In this document: positions 25,742 through 32,892 of the stretch, piece by piece
Layout: every line of letters starts with the position of its first letter
How positions within the stretch are numbered: position 1 is the first letter of the stretch
Source of the DNA: Gp7-AA6 sp036395755
Lineage (GTDB): Bacteria > Acidobacteriota > Thermoanaerobaculia > UBA5066 > Gp7-AA6
Length of the DNA: 48,894 nucleotides
Reading direction: 5' to 3'
Assembly (NCBI GenBank): GCA_036395755.1
Contig: DASWCZ010000062.1
Coordinates: 1-48,894, forward strand
Translations under genes and position numbers: made by a program
The notes under the pieces: model-generated
What the model was told of the DNA's origin: nothing
The model's input: the letters and a program-made list of their open reading frames with translations, nothing else
Database searches by the model: none

Positions 25742-25986
25742 GCGACCTGACCTGCAAGAAATTCATTCTCGACTGTCTGATCGAGTTCGAGGACGGCACC
25801 ATGGCGGCCGAAGAGCGCGCTCTCTTCCAACAGCACATGGAGCTGTGCCCGCCCTGCCTCCGCTTTCTGACGAGCTATCGGGCGACGGGCAAGACGCTGA
25901 AGCTCCTGAAGCCCGAAGAAATCCCGCCGGACCTCGCCCGGTCGGTGCTTGCTTTCGTTCGAGCGCGCGCGGGCCGGAAGGCGTGA
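25738..25986 (+). CDS. Zinc-finger (ZAS-type) anti-sigma factor
   Basis: The protein has 82 residues and is coupled to the sigma gene by ATGA. It carries the H-x3-C-x2-C motif (H33, C37, C40: QHMELCPPC) and N-terminal cysteines C6 and C13, typical of zf-HC2 anti-sigma domains that hold an ECF factor inactive and often respond to redox. There is no transmembrane helix in this protein. The next overlapping gene encodes a two-helix membrane protein, which may supply the membrane part. Confidence 0.85.
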   Translation: MSDLTCKKFILDCLIEFEDGTMAAEERALFQQHMELCPPCLRFLTSYRATGKTLKLLKPEEIPPDLARSVLAFVRARAGRKA

Positions 25987-26201
25987 TCGGCGGCCGGCGG
26001 TCGACGTCGGCGATCGCGGCCGGCCTCGTCTGGCTCGCTCTCTTCTCCCTGCTCTACACGCTCGGCGACGAGATCGGGACCTGGCCGCATCTTCCGCCTG
26101 ACAGCTTTCAAGGCGTCGATCTCGTGGTCGGCTTCGCCGGCGCGATTGCGCTGCTTTCGGCGCTCGCGCTCCCGGGTCTCGACGGCTCGCGATTCGGATA
26201 G
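25983..26201 (+). CDS. Small two-helix membrane protein in the sigma/anti-sigma operon
   Basis: A 72-residue frame starts at a GTG overlapping the anti-sigma stop (GTGA). Two hydrophobic segments are visible: AIAAGLVWLALFSLLYTLG (about 11-29) and VDLVVGFAGAIALLSALALP (about 47-66), separated by a short polar loop (DEIGTWPHLPPDSFQG). I do not recognise a family. The overlap and the lack of other coding potential support the start. It may be the membrane tether or signal input of a split anti-sigma system; that role is inferred from position only. Confidence 0.6.
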   Translation: MIGGRRSTSAIAAGLVWLALFSLLYTLGDEIGTWPHLPPDSFQGVDLVVGFAGAIALLSALALPGLDGSRFG

Positions 26202-26204
26202 AAT
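26199..26204 (+). promoter_or_regulatory. Candidate -10 element (TAGAAT) for SRP RNA
   Basis: TAGAAT overlaps the stop of the small membrane-protein gene. It ends 6 nt before position 26211, where the outer strand of the SRP RNA terminal helix begins, so the transcript could start there. No clear -35 was seen. Confidence 0.4.
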
Positions 26205-26221
26205 CGCTCCCCGGCCGCCGG

Positions 26222-26330
26222 AGATGGGTTCGGGTCCTGTGCGACGGAAGCCTCTGAACCTCGTCAGGTCCGGAAGGAAGCAGCGATCAGGAGGCGCCCC
26301 CGTGCGCCGCAGGTCAACCTGAGCCCATCT
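26222..26330 (+). ncRNA. ffs: Signal recognition particle RNA, small bacterial type
   Basis: The conserved domain IV core GTCAGGTCCGGAAGGAAGCA lies at 26263-26282, followed by the asymmetric-loop partner GCCGCAGGTCAACC. The ends pair as AGATGGGTTCGGGT (26222-26235) with ACCTGAGCCCATCT (26317-26330). A further helix CCGGCCG/CGGCCGG (26211-26217 with 26335-26341) may extend the transcript on both sides. The RNA binds Ffh for membrane targeting. It sits directly upstream of dnaX, a common bacterial arrangement. Confidence 0.95.
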
Positions 26331-26348
26331 TCGACGGCCGGACCATTG

Positions 26349-28013
26349 ATGATCGATCGCCCGAGCACTCACCTTTCTCTCCCGCGCAAGTGGCGCCCGC
26401 GGACCTTTCCGGACCTGATCGGCCAGGACTCCGTCGCGCGCACGCTCTCGAATGCCATCTCCGAGGGGCGCGTGGCGCCCGCTTACCTGCTGACCGGGCC
26501 CCGCGGGGTCGGAAAGACGTCGACCGCGCGGCTCCTCGCCCGCTGTTTGAACTGCGATCGCGGGCCCACGATCGAGCCGTGCGGGGAATGCGCCTCCTGC
26601 CGGGAGATCCTCGCGCGCGGGGATTCGCTCGACGTCCACGAGATGGACGGCGCCTCGAACCGCAAGATCGAGAACGCCCGCGAGCTGATCGAGACGGTCC
26701 GCTACGCTCCGCAACGCGACCGGTTCCGCATCGCGATCATCGACGAAGTCCACATGCTGACGACCGAGGCATTCAATGCGCTCCTGAAGACGCTCGAGGA
26801 GCCTCCGCCCCATTCCCGTTTCATCCTGGCTTCGACCGAGCTCCACAAGATTCCGGCGACGATCGTCTCGCGCTGTCAGCGGTTCACGTTCCGGGCGCTG
26901 TCCGTCGCGGAGATCTCGCGGCACCTCGAGAAGGTCGCGCGCGAGGAAAACATCCGGGCGACCCCGGACGCTCTCGCGACGCTGGCGTCGGCCGCGGAAG
27001 GGAGCCTCCGCGACGCTCTTTCGCTTCTCGACCAGGCGGCGACGCTCTCCGGTGGCAACGTGGACGCGGCGACGTGCGCCGACATTCTCGCACTGGTCGA
27101 CCGGGAGCTCCTCGAGGCGGTCTACTCCGGGATCGCCTCCGGCGACCGCGCCGCCGCCATCGCTGCGCTGTCGAAGCTCACGGAGGGAGGGGAGGACCCC
27201 CGGCACGTCCTGAAGGAATTCATCGAGCTCCTGCGCCGCCTCCTGCTCTCCTCCGCGGGCGCCGTTCCGGATGTCCCGGAGGGTGACCGGGAACGTCTTC
27301 TCGCGCTCGCCCGCGCGATGCCCTACGAGAACCTCCTCCGCGCGCTGTCGCTCGCCGTCGACGCGGATCAGCTCACCCGCCGGTCGGAGGAGGGCGGCCT
27401 CGTTCTCCAGATGCTCGTCCTCCGTCTCGCGGAGCTGCCCCGCTTGAAGTCGATCGAGCAGACGCTCTCCGGCCTTCCCCCCGAACGGTCCCCGGCGCCA
27501 CCGTCCACCGTTGCCGAAGAAGGGTCCCGCTCGCGCGAAGGAGGACCGCGAATCCTCTCGCTCGTGCCCGTGGGAAAAGAACCCGGTCCGGCGACTCCTC
27601 CGGCTTCGGGTACGAGCGAGGAGAACCGCATCCGTCGGTTCGCGGAGCTGCTCGGCGCCCGCCGGCGCGTGACCGCGGCGAAGGTCAGTCTCGCCGAATC
27701 CACCAGCGCGGAGAGGGACGAGCTCGTCCTGCGGTTCGGCATCGACCGCGCCGCAGCGAAGGAAGCGCTCGACGACCCTTCGACGCGCAAGCTCCTCTCC
27801 GACGTCGCCACCGAAGCATTCGGGCGGCCGATGCGGGTGACCCTGAAGACCGGTCCTCCGGCCGACGGCGATCTCGGCAAGGTGGCCCAGGACGTCCCGC
27901 GAGCCACCATCGCCCGGGAGCACGCGACGAGCCGGGCGGAGACCGACCCGGTGGTCCGGTCCGCGATGGATCTCTTCCGCGCCGAGCTGACGGAAGTGAA
28001 GGAGGAGGAGTGA
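26349..28013 (+). CDS. dnaX: DNA polymerase III subunit gamma/tau
   Basis: The protein has 554 residues from the ATG; a TTG codon precedes it directly. The clamp-loader AAA+ core shows Walker A GPRGVGKT (near 50-57), the zinc cysteines CLNC...PCGECASC, Walker B IIDEVHML, sensor 1 ASTELHKIPATIVSRC and sensor 2 GSLRDALSLLDQ. The region from about 390 is low-complexity, followed by a C-terminal domain like the tau end. No convincing slippery heptamer was found, so a programmed frameshift for gamma is not supported. It forms the usual dnaX-ebfC-recR cluster. Confidence 0.96.
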   Translation: MIDRPSTHLSLPRKWRPRTFPDLIGQDSVARTLSNAISEGRVAPAYLLTGPRGVGKTSTARLLARCLNCDRGPTIEPCGECASCREILARGDSLDVHEMDGASNRKIENARELIETVRYAPQRDRFRIAIIDEVHMLTTEAFNALLKTLEEPPPHSRFILASTELHKIPATIVSRCQRFTFRALSVAEISRHLEKVAREENIRATPDALATLASAAEGSLRDALSLLDQAATLSGGNVDAATCADILALVDRELLEAVYSGIASGDRAAAIAALSKLTEGGEDPRHVLKEFIELLRRLLLSSAGAVPDVPEGDRERLLALARAMPYENLLRALSLAVDADQLTRRSEEGGLVLQMLVLRLAELPRLKSIEQTLSGLPPERSPAPPSTVAEEGSRSREGGPRILSLVPVGKEPGPATPPASGTSEENRIRRFAELLGARRRVTAAKVSLAESTSAERDELVLRFGIDRAAAKEALDDPSTRKLLSDVATEAFGRPMRVTLKTGPPADGDLGKVAQDVPRATIAREHATSRAETDPVVRSAMDLFRAELTEVKEEE

Positions 28014-28038
28014 TCGGGGCCCTTCCTTCGACCTCGCC

Positions 28039-28335
28039 ATGAACATCGAGAAGATGATGCAGCAGGCCCAGGCGATGCAGGGCAAGGTGCAGGCGGAGCT
28101 GAAAGCGATGCGCCGGGAGGGCTCGGCCGGGGGCGGGCTCGTCCGGATCGAGATGTCGGGCGAGAAGGAAGTACTCTCGGTCACGATCGACCGCTCGGCG
28201 GTCGATCCGGGCGACGTCGAGACGCTCCAGGATCTCGTGCTGGCCGCCCTGCGCGACGCGTCCCGGCAGGTGGACGAAGCCGTCCGCCAGAAGACTTCGG
28301 TCATGCTCTCCGGAATGCTGCCGGGAATGCGGTAG
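28039..28335 (+). CDS. ebfC: YbaB/EbfC family nucleoid-associated protein
   Basis: The protein has 98 residues with MNIEKMMQQAQAMQGKVQAE at the start and the family core GLVRIEMSGEKEVLSVTIDR, then DLVLAALRDA. YbaB/EbfC proteins form dimers that bind and bend DNA. The gene lies 25 bp after dnaX and its stop is followed directly by the recR GTG, which matches the conserved dnaX-ybaB-recR order. Confidence 0.95.
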   Translation: MNIEKMMQQAQAMQGKVQAELKAMRREGSAGGGLVRIEMSGEKEVLSVTIDRSAVDPGDVETLQDLVLAALRDASRQVDEAVRQKTSVMLSGMLPGMR

Positions 28336-28926
28336 GTGCGCCTCAGAGGCTTCGACCGGCTCGTTTCCGAATTTCAGCGCCTGCCCGGAATCGGGGCGAA
28401 AAGCGCGGCCCGGCTCGCCTACTTCCTCCTGCGCGCCCCGCGGGAGGAGGCGGACCGCCTCGCTCACGCCATCTTGGAATCGAGGGAAGCCGTGCGGCGG
28501 TGTTCCGTCTGCAACACGCTGACGGAAACCGACCCGTGCGAGATCTGCTCCGACCCCGAGCGCGATTCGACGCTGCTGTGCGTGGTCGAGGAGCCGGGCA
28601 ACGTCGCGGCGATCGAGAAGACTCGGGAGTTCCGCGGCCGGTACCACGTGCTGTGGGGCGCGCTCTCGCCGCTGAAGGGGATCGGACCGGAGGAGATCGA
28701 CGTCGCGGGGCTCGTCGCCCGCGTTACGCCGGAGGTCCGGGAGGTCATCCTCGCGACGAACCCGAACGTCGAAGGGGAGACGACCGCTCTCTACATCGCA
28801 CGCCGCTTGAAGCCTGCCGGAGTGCGGGTCACGCGCATCGCCTTCGGGCTGCCGGTCGGAGGCGACATCGAATATGCCGACGAGGTGACGATGGCGCGGT
28901 CGCTGGAGAACCGAAGAGAGCTCTGA
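28336..28926 (+). CDS. recR: Recombination mediator RecR
   Basis: The protein has 196 residues with a GTG start immediately after the ebfC stop. It shows the N-terminal helix-hairpin-helix (LPGIGAKSAARLAYFLL), the C4 zinc finger (CSVCNTLTETDPCEIC, about 56-71), and a Toprim domain (LLCVVEEPGNVAAIEKT, then ATNPNVEGETTALYIA). RecR loads RecA at gaps together with RecF/RecO. The length is standard for the family. Confidence 0.97.
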   Translation: MRLRGFDRLVSEFQRLPGIGAKSAARLAYFLLRAPREEADRLAHAILESREAVRRCSVCNTLTETDPCEICSDPERDSTLLCVVEEPGNVAAIEKTREFRGRYHVLWGALSPLKGIGPEEIDVAGLVARVTPEVREVILATNPNVEGETTALYIARRLKPAGVRVTRIAFGLPVGGDIEYADEVTMARSLENRREL

Positions 28927-28943
28927 AAGCGGCTACGGAAAGC

Positions 28944-29012
28944 GGGACAGATTTATTTGGTCTCTTCGGCTGAGCAAGCTTTCGCCAAAGAGCAGTTAAA
29001 TAAATCTGTCCC
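28944..29012. repeat. REP-like long hairpin between recR and the Roadblock gene
   Basis: GGGACAGATTTATTT (28944-28958) is exactly inverted at 28998-29012. Parts of the 39-nt loop also pair (CTCTT with AAGAG). The AT-rich arms stand out against the GC-rich surroundings. The GGGGACAGATTTATTT type of arm resembles REP elements seen near REP-associated tyrosine transposases in other bacteria. No transposase is present here. Confidence 0.75.
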
Positions 29013-29018
29013 CACGGC

Positions 29019-29024
29019 TACAAT
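29019..29024 (+). promoter_or_regulatory. Candidate -10 element (TACAAT) for the Roadblock gene
   Basis: TACAAT ends 6 nt before the ATG at 29031, a spacing that would give a leaderless transcript. It lies just outside the REP-like hairpin. No Shine-Dalgarno is seen. Confidence 0.35.
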
Positions 29025-29030
29025 GAATTG

Positions 29031-29528
29031 ATGTCGCCGGCCGATCTCGTCCTCTATGAAGAGGACTTCCGCAGCCTTCAGCAGATTCTGCGGCGGCTGC
29101 GGCAGGAATCGGGAGCGAGCGTCGTCCTCCTCGTGGACAAGGGCGGCCAGCGGATCGCCTCGGTTGGAGACGTCGAAGCCCTCGACATGACGGCTCTCGC
29201 CTCGTTGACGGCGGGCAACGTCGCGGCGACCGACGGGCTCGCGCGCATCCTCGGAGAGCGGGAATTCTCGGTCCTGCTGCACGAAGGGGAAAAAGAGAAC
29301 ATTCACGTCTCGATCGTCGCCAGAAGGGTGATTCTCGTCGTCATCTTCGGTGACCGCTCCTCTCTCGGCCTCGTCCGGCTCCGCGTCCGCCAGGCGGGGG
29401 CGGAGCTCGAGCGAGCTTTTGCGGAGATCACCGAGCGGATGGAGAGAGAGCCGGTCCTCCATTCCGGCTTCGAGCCGCTGCTCGCCGAGATCACCGACGA
29501 GGACATCGACCGGCTGTTTTCCGAGTGA
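29031..29528 (+). CDS. Roadblock/LC7 domain protein (MglB-like)
   Basis: The protein has 165 residues. The Roadblock/LC7 fold is visible from about 10 to 125: LRRLRQESGASVVLLVDKGG, MTALASLTAGNVAATDGLAR, FSVLLHEGEKENIHVSIVAR and VILVVIFGDRSSLGLVRLRV. In Myxococcus-type systems MglB is the GAP partner of the GTPase MglA and sets cell polarity and motility. The MglA gene follows after 45 bp, supporting that role. The acidic C-terminal tail (EITDEDIDRLFSE) is also seen in stand-alone MglB-like proteins. Confidence 0.85.
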   Translation: MSPADLVLYEEDFRSLQQILRRLRQESGASVVLLVDKGGQRIASVGDVEALDMTALASLTAGNVAATDGLARILGEREFSVLLHEGEKENIHVSIVARRVILVVIFGDRSSLGLVRLRVRQAGAELERAFAEITERMEREPVLHSGFEPLLAEITDEDIDRLFSE

Positions 29529-29531
29529 CGA

Positions 29532-29562
29532 GGGATCTGACCCCCTTCGGGGATCAGACCCC
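29532..29562. repeat. REP-like hairpin between Roadblock and mglA genes
   Basis: GGGATCTGACCCCC and GGGGATCAGACCCC flank a TTC loop and pair with two mismatches. The sequence type (GGGGTCTGATCCCC) recurs as an intergenic palindrome in many bacteria. It fills most of the 45-bp gap between the two genes, and could attenuate mglA relative to the Roadblock gene. Confidence 0.6.
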
Positions 29563-29573
29563 TAAGGTTCGCC

Positions 29574-30197
29574 ATGGCCTTCGTTGATTTCTCGGCCCGC
29601 GAGATCCACTGCAAGATCGTCTATTACGGCCCCGGGCTCTGCGGGAAGACGAAAAACCTCCAGTTTCTCCACGAGAGAACTTCCCCGTCCCGCCGCGGCC
29701 AGCTCATTTCTCTCGCGACGCCGAACGAGCGGACCCTCTTCTTCGACTTCCTCCCGCTCGACGTCGGCAGCCTGCGCGGCTTCCAGACGCGCCTCCACCT
29801 CTACACGGTTCCGGGACAGGTCTTCTACGACGCCGCGCGGCGCGCCATCCTCCGGGGCGTGGACGGGGTCGTTTTCGTCGCCGACTCGCAGGAAGCGCGC
29901 CTTGCCGCCAACGTCGAATCGATTCGCAACCTCGAAAAGAACCTCCGCGAGCAGGGTTACGAGATCGCGGAAATCCCCTACGTCCTCCAGCTGAACAAGC
30001 GTGATCTGCCCTCGGCGATTCCGGCCGCGGAGCTCTCCCGCCTTCTCACGATCAAGGGAGAACCGACGCTCGAAGCGACGGCGGCGACCGGCGCCGGAGT
30101 GTTCGAGACCTTGAAGGCGATCGCTCGTCTCGTCCTGCTCGACCTTCGGAAGAGAAGGACCCCGTCGGGCTTCACCCGCGCGACAGCCGCGAGCTAG
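29574..30197 (+). CDS. mglA: MglA-like Ras-family GTPase
   Basis: The protein has 207 residues. The P-loop is GPGLCGKTKN (about 19-28). The G3 region TVPGQVFYDAARR has the MglA-specific form (Gly-Gln after Pro). The guanine-specificity loop is LNKRDLP and a late TAATGAG motif is present. N-terminal ..FSAREIHCKIVYYGPGLCGK is characteristic of MglA. With the preceding Roadblock protein it would form a GTPase/GAP polarity switch. Its end overlaps the convergent MauE-like gene by 26 bp. Confidence 0.93.
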   Translation: MAFVDFSAREIHCKIVYYGPGLCGKTKNLQFLHERTSPSRRGQLISLATPNERTLFFDFLPLDVGSLRGFQTRLHLYTVPGQVFYDAARRAILRGVDGVVFVADSQEARLAANVESIRNLEKNLREQGYEIAEIPYVLQLNKRDLPSAIPAAELSRLLTIKGEPTLEATAATGAGVFETLKAIARLVLLDLRKRRTPSGFTRATAAS

Positions 30198-30660
30198 AGC
30201 CCAGGCGCGGCGACGTCGCCGCGAGGACCTGCGCCGCGAGAACGAGGAGCCCGACGTCCCTCAGCAGGACCCATCGCATGTCGGCGAGCTGCTCCTCTCG
30301 GCTCTTGCCCGCGGACCGGACGTCGAAGCAGCCGCAGTCGATGGCATGGCCGCGGGCGACGTTCCAGCCGATCGCGACTAAGAAAACGAGGAGGAGAGCT
30401 CCGGCGACGAGCGCGGCCTCTCTCTTCCAGACGCCGAGCACGAGCGCGAGCCCGACGAAGAGCTCGATCCACGGCATCACGAGAGCCAGCGCGTTCACGA
30501 GGCTGCCCGGCGCCAGGCGATAGTTGTAGATCATGTGAGCGAAAGCGGGGGGGTCGAGGATCTTCGGGATCGCCGCCACCACGAACACGGCGCCGAGCGC
30601 GATCTGAATTCGGACCGACAGCCAGGGATGAGTCCACCAGTCGGAGAACCGCCGCCTCAG
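30172..30660 (-). CDS. MauE/DoxX-type redox-associated membrane protein
   Basis: About 162 residues. Four hydrophobic segments are seen (IQIALGAVFVVAAIPKILD; LVNALALVMPWIELFVGLAL; AALVAGALLLVFLVAIGWNV; LLRDVGLLVLAAQVLAA), and the conserved HAIDCGCFD motif of MauE/DoxX proteins linked to thiol redox. No ATG, GTG or TTG lies in a suitable place. The best start is a CTG (30660-30658) overlapping the rhodanese stop as CTGA. The open frame extends further upstream through the rhodanese gene but is not coding there. It is probably coupled to the rhodanese for sulfur or disulfide chemistry at the membrane. Confidence 0.75.
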   Translation of the reverse strand: MRRRFSDWWTHPWLSVRIQIALGAVFVVAAIPKILDPPAFAHMIYNYRLAPGSLVNALALVMPWIELFVGLALVLGVWKREAALVAGALLLVFLVAIGWNVARGHAIDCGCFDVRSAGKSREEQLADMRWVLLRDVGLLVLAAQVLAATSPRLGSSSRLSRG

Positions 30661-31328
30661 GGATTCGCTCCCTTCGACGTGGGAAGCGCGCGCTTCTGCC
30701 AGTCGGGGAAGCCGTCCTTGTAGATGAGGACGTTGTCGAACCCGACCATGTAGAGCTTTTCGGCGAGCATGTGAGAGTCTTCGCAGGCTCCGCCGCTGCA
30801 GTAGACGACGACCGGCGCCTTCTGGTCGAGCCCCTCCTCGTAAAGTCCTTTCACGCGTTCCCCGATGTCGGACTCCCAGACCGGGAAGCTGCGCGCTCCG
30901 GCGATGTGTCCCTCGGCATAGACCGAAGAGCGGCGGGCGTCCAAGAAAAGGGCCTTTCCCTGGTAGAGGCGCTGAACGTCCGCCGGTGCGATCTCGAGCG
31001 CGGGCTTGTCGGGGTGCGGAGGGAAGGAGCGGGCGAGGTCGCCAACGTCGGTCGCGCTGGAGGGCGCGGCCGAATTCGCGGCGGAGCTCGCAGCCGGCGC
31101 CGCAGGCGGCGGAGAGAGAGCCTTCTCGGCCGGTGCCTCTTTCTTTTCCGCCCGGGTCGGGGCAGAAGTCGGGAGAGCCGCAGTCGGCTCGACCTGGAGG
31201 GCGCGGGGGTAACTCCCGACCCAGGCGAGCTTCCTGTGGGTCGAGGCGGCGAGGTTCGAGATCGCCGCGCCGGCGGCAGCCAGAAAGAGAAGAGCCAGGA
31301 CGCGGCCGACGTTCGAAGCCCGGACCAT
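30657..31328 (-). CDS. Membrane-anchored rhodanese-like sulfurtransferase
   Basis: The protein has 223 residues. An N-terminal helix (VLALLFLAAAGAAISNLAA) anchors it or acts as an uncleaved signal. A Pro/Ala-rich linker (about 45-95) follows, then a single rhodanese domain with LFLDARRSSVYAEGHIAGAR and the active-site loop VVYCSGGACEDSHMLAEKLY. The catalytic Cys is followed by SGGAC, so two cysteines lie in the loop. The domain is expected to be periplasmic. It is followed by the MauE/DoxX gene, supporting a membrane redox/sulfur function. Confidence 0.88.
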   Translation of the reverse strand: MVRASNVGRVLALLFLAAAGAAISNLAASTHRKLAWVGSYPRALQVEPTAALPTSAPTRAEKKEAPAEKALSPPPAAPAASSAANSAAPSSATDVGDLARSFPPHPDKPALEIAPADVQRLYQGKALFLDARRSSVYAEGHIAGARSFPVWESDIGERVKGLYEEGLDQKAPVVVYCSGGACEDSHMLAEKLYMVGFDNVLIYKDGFPDWQKRALPTSKGANP

Positions 31329-31357
31329 GGGGTCCGATTATCGCCCGGACGAGCCTG

Positions 31358-31687
31358 CTAGCTCTCGGGCTCCCGGAAGCGATCCGCCGGCTCGAAGCAT
31401 CCCCGCTCGTCGGTGCAATCGTCCGGGTGGGCGGCGAGACCATCCGGTCCATGCCGGCGCAGTGTCTTCAGGCAGCAGAATTCCGGCGCCGGATCGGGCC
31501 GTTCGACGACGGGATGCGTCACCGACCAGGCCTGGGCGCGAAGGTGGCGGCAGAGGAGCGGATCGGGCTCGCGCGAGACGTCGCGGAATCCGGCCGCGAA
31601 GCGGCGGAAGGACTGGAACGGGTCCTCCCCGAAGTACTTGTCCTCGACCTTGCGGCCGGGACGGGCCGCTCTGCCCCCTCGCTTCAT
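31358..31687 (-). CDS. Small Cys-containing hypothetical protein
   Basis: The protein has 109 residues and belongs to no family I recognise. The ATG has a Shine-Dalgarno-like GGAGG 3 nt upstream (on the minus strand), and a TAAAAT hexamer lies 20 nt before the start, which supports a real gene. Five cysteines (C46, C71, C72, C91, C97) and several HP/HxxDD motifs could bind metal. There is no signal peptide or membrane helix. It lies between the rhodanese and the MobA-like gene, on the same strand. Confidence 0.6.
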   Translation of the reverse strand: MKRGGRAARPGRKVEDKYFGEDPFQSFRRFAAGFRDVSREPDPLLCRHLRAQAWSVTHPVVERPDPAPEFCCLKTLRRHGPDGLAAHPDDCTDERGCFEPADRFREPES

Positions 31688-31741
31688 TCGCCTCCGGGTT
31701 TTGGACGATTTTACTCCGTTTCTCGGCCGCGATCGCGTCGA

Positions 31742-32341
31742 TCACTCGCTCCGAGAATCGGAGTCGCGCCGCCGGGCCTTCTCGTAGGCCTCCGGGTCGT
31801 CGAGGTTTTCGACGACGCCCGGATCGTCCACGGCGAGCTCCCGCACGGCGTCCGCGCGGTCCCGCCACAACCAGCGCAGGCCTTCGTTCGGCGGGATCCC
31901 GGCGATGTCCTCGAGAAGCTCCGCTCCGACGAGAGCGGGGTGTCCACGCCTTCCCTCGTAGACGGGGAGAACCGCAATTTCGCGCGACGCGGCCACGACG
32001 AGTCGTTGCAGCGTGTCGCACTCGACCGCGGGATGGTCGGCGGGCCAGACGAAAACGGCGTCGACCGTTCCGGCGATCCGCTCGACGCCCAGGCGGATGG
32101 AGACCAGCATCTCGTTCTCGGGATGCGGATTCACGACGACCTCCGCGCCCGCAGCCCGGGCGGCCTCCTGTGCCGCCGGCAGGTCGGTGCGGAGAATTAC
32201 GACGGTTCGTGAAACGTTCGCCTCACCGAGCCGCGCGAGAATGGTTCCGAGCATCGTCGAGCTTCCGAACGGGAGGAGCACCTTCTCGCGGCCCATGCGG
32301 CGGGAGAGACCCGCGGCGGGGACGACGGCACCGAGCTTCAC
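31742..32341 (-). CDS. MobA-like/MocA-type nucleotidyltransferase
   Basis: The protein has 199 residues with the NTP-transferase signature at the N-terminus (VVPAAGLSRRMGREKVLLPF) and the metal/substrate motif VFVWPADHPAV. This resembles MocA/MobA enzymes, which attach CMP or GMP to molybdopterin. No other molybdenum-cofactor gene is nearby, so another sugar or nucleotide substrate is possible. The start overlaps the padR stop by ATGA. Confidence 0.85.
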   Translation of the reverse strand: MKLGAVVPAAGLSRRMGREKVLLPFGSSTMLGTILARLGEANVSRTVVILRTDLPAAQEAARAAGAEVVVNPHPENEMLVSIRLGVERIAGTVDAVFVWPADHPAVECDTLQRLVVAASREIAVLPVYEGRRGHPALVGAELLEDIAGIPPNEGLRWLWRDRADAVRELAVDDPGVVENLDDPEAYEKARRRDSDSRSE

Positions 32342-32886
32342 TTCTTCTTGCCTTGCAGCGCGCGGTCGAGCCTCGCGCCGGGCGAAGCAAGGGACGGGCG
32401 GCTCGCGAGAGCGCGCGCCCAGCGGCGCGCTCCCTCCAGTTTCTCAACCGCGCCCTCCCGGGCTTCGTGCCGAAATCCTTCCGGCTGCCGGCCGGCGCGA
32501 AGCCACGCGATCTCGTCGGCGAGCGCCTTCTCGTACGCTCGAAGCACGTGGCGGCGCTCCGGGACGGCAAGGGACTCGAGGAAAGCGATCCGGGCGAGCC
32601 CGTCGTCCCGACCGCGGGGCGGCGGGGGGGACTCCAAGAGCCAGCGCCGGAGCTCTCGGCGGCCAGCGGCGGTCACGCGGTAGAGGTTCCTGTGCGGGCC
32701 GCGGCGAGGCCCGAGGACCCGCAAGACCACGTAACCCTCCCGTCGAAGCCGGGCGAGGGCGGGGTAGATCTGGGAGATCTCCGCCTTCCAGACCGGCTCG
32801 ACCTCTTGCTGGATGACCCGCGCGAGGTCGTAACCCGTCCGCGGCTGGCCGTCGAGGAGACCGAGAAGGACGTGGGGAAGGGACAC
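32338..32886 (-). CDS. PadR-family transcriptional regulator
   Basis: The protein has 182 residues with a GTG start. The winged-helix PadR domain spans residues 1-85: LPHVLLGLLDGQPRTGYDLA, EPVWKAEISQIYPALARLRR, GPHRNLYRVTAAGRRELRRW. A C-terminal helical dimerisation region follows. The tail is very basic (LDRALQGKKK). PadR proteins repress genes in response to small molecules. A perfect 9+9 palindrome lies just upstream (32893-32914), consistent with autoregulation. The MobA-like gene is coupled downstream. Confidence 0.92.
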   Translation of the reverse strand: MSLPHVLLGLLDGQPRTGYDLARVIQQEVEPVWKAEISQIYPALARLRREGYVVLRVLGPRRGPHRNLYRVTAAGRRELRRWLLESPPPPRGRDDGLARIAFLESLAVPERRHVLRAYEKALADEIAWLRAGRQPEGFRHEAREGAVEKLEGARRWARALASRPSLASPGARLDRALQGKKK

Positions 32887-32892
32887 ACGAGA

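Noticed and set aside
26346..28013. Programmed frameshift site in dnaX
   Set aside because: The A-rich stretch near 27569 (GGGAAAAGA) is not a classical slippery heptamer and has no clear stem-loop or Shine-Dalgarno stimulator.
25875..28304. An 809-codon minus-strand frame antisense to dnaX
   Set aside because: It has no domain and typical shadow composition; dnaX on the other strand has all clamp-loader motifs.
30172..31452. A 426-codon minus-strand frame spanning the MauE-like and rhodanese genes
   Set aside because: Only its C-terminal 162 residues look like protein (MauE/DoxX). The rest is antisense-like, Arg-rich sequence in a shifted frame of the rhodanese gene, which has clear domain motifs.
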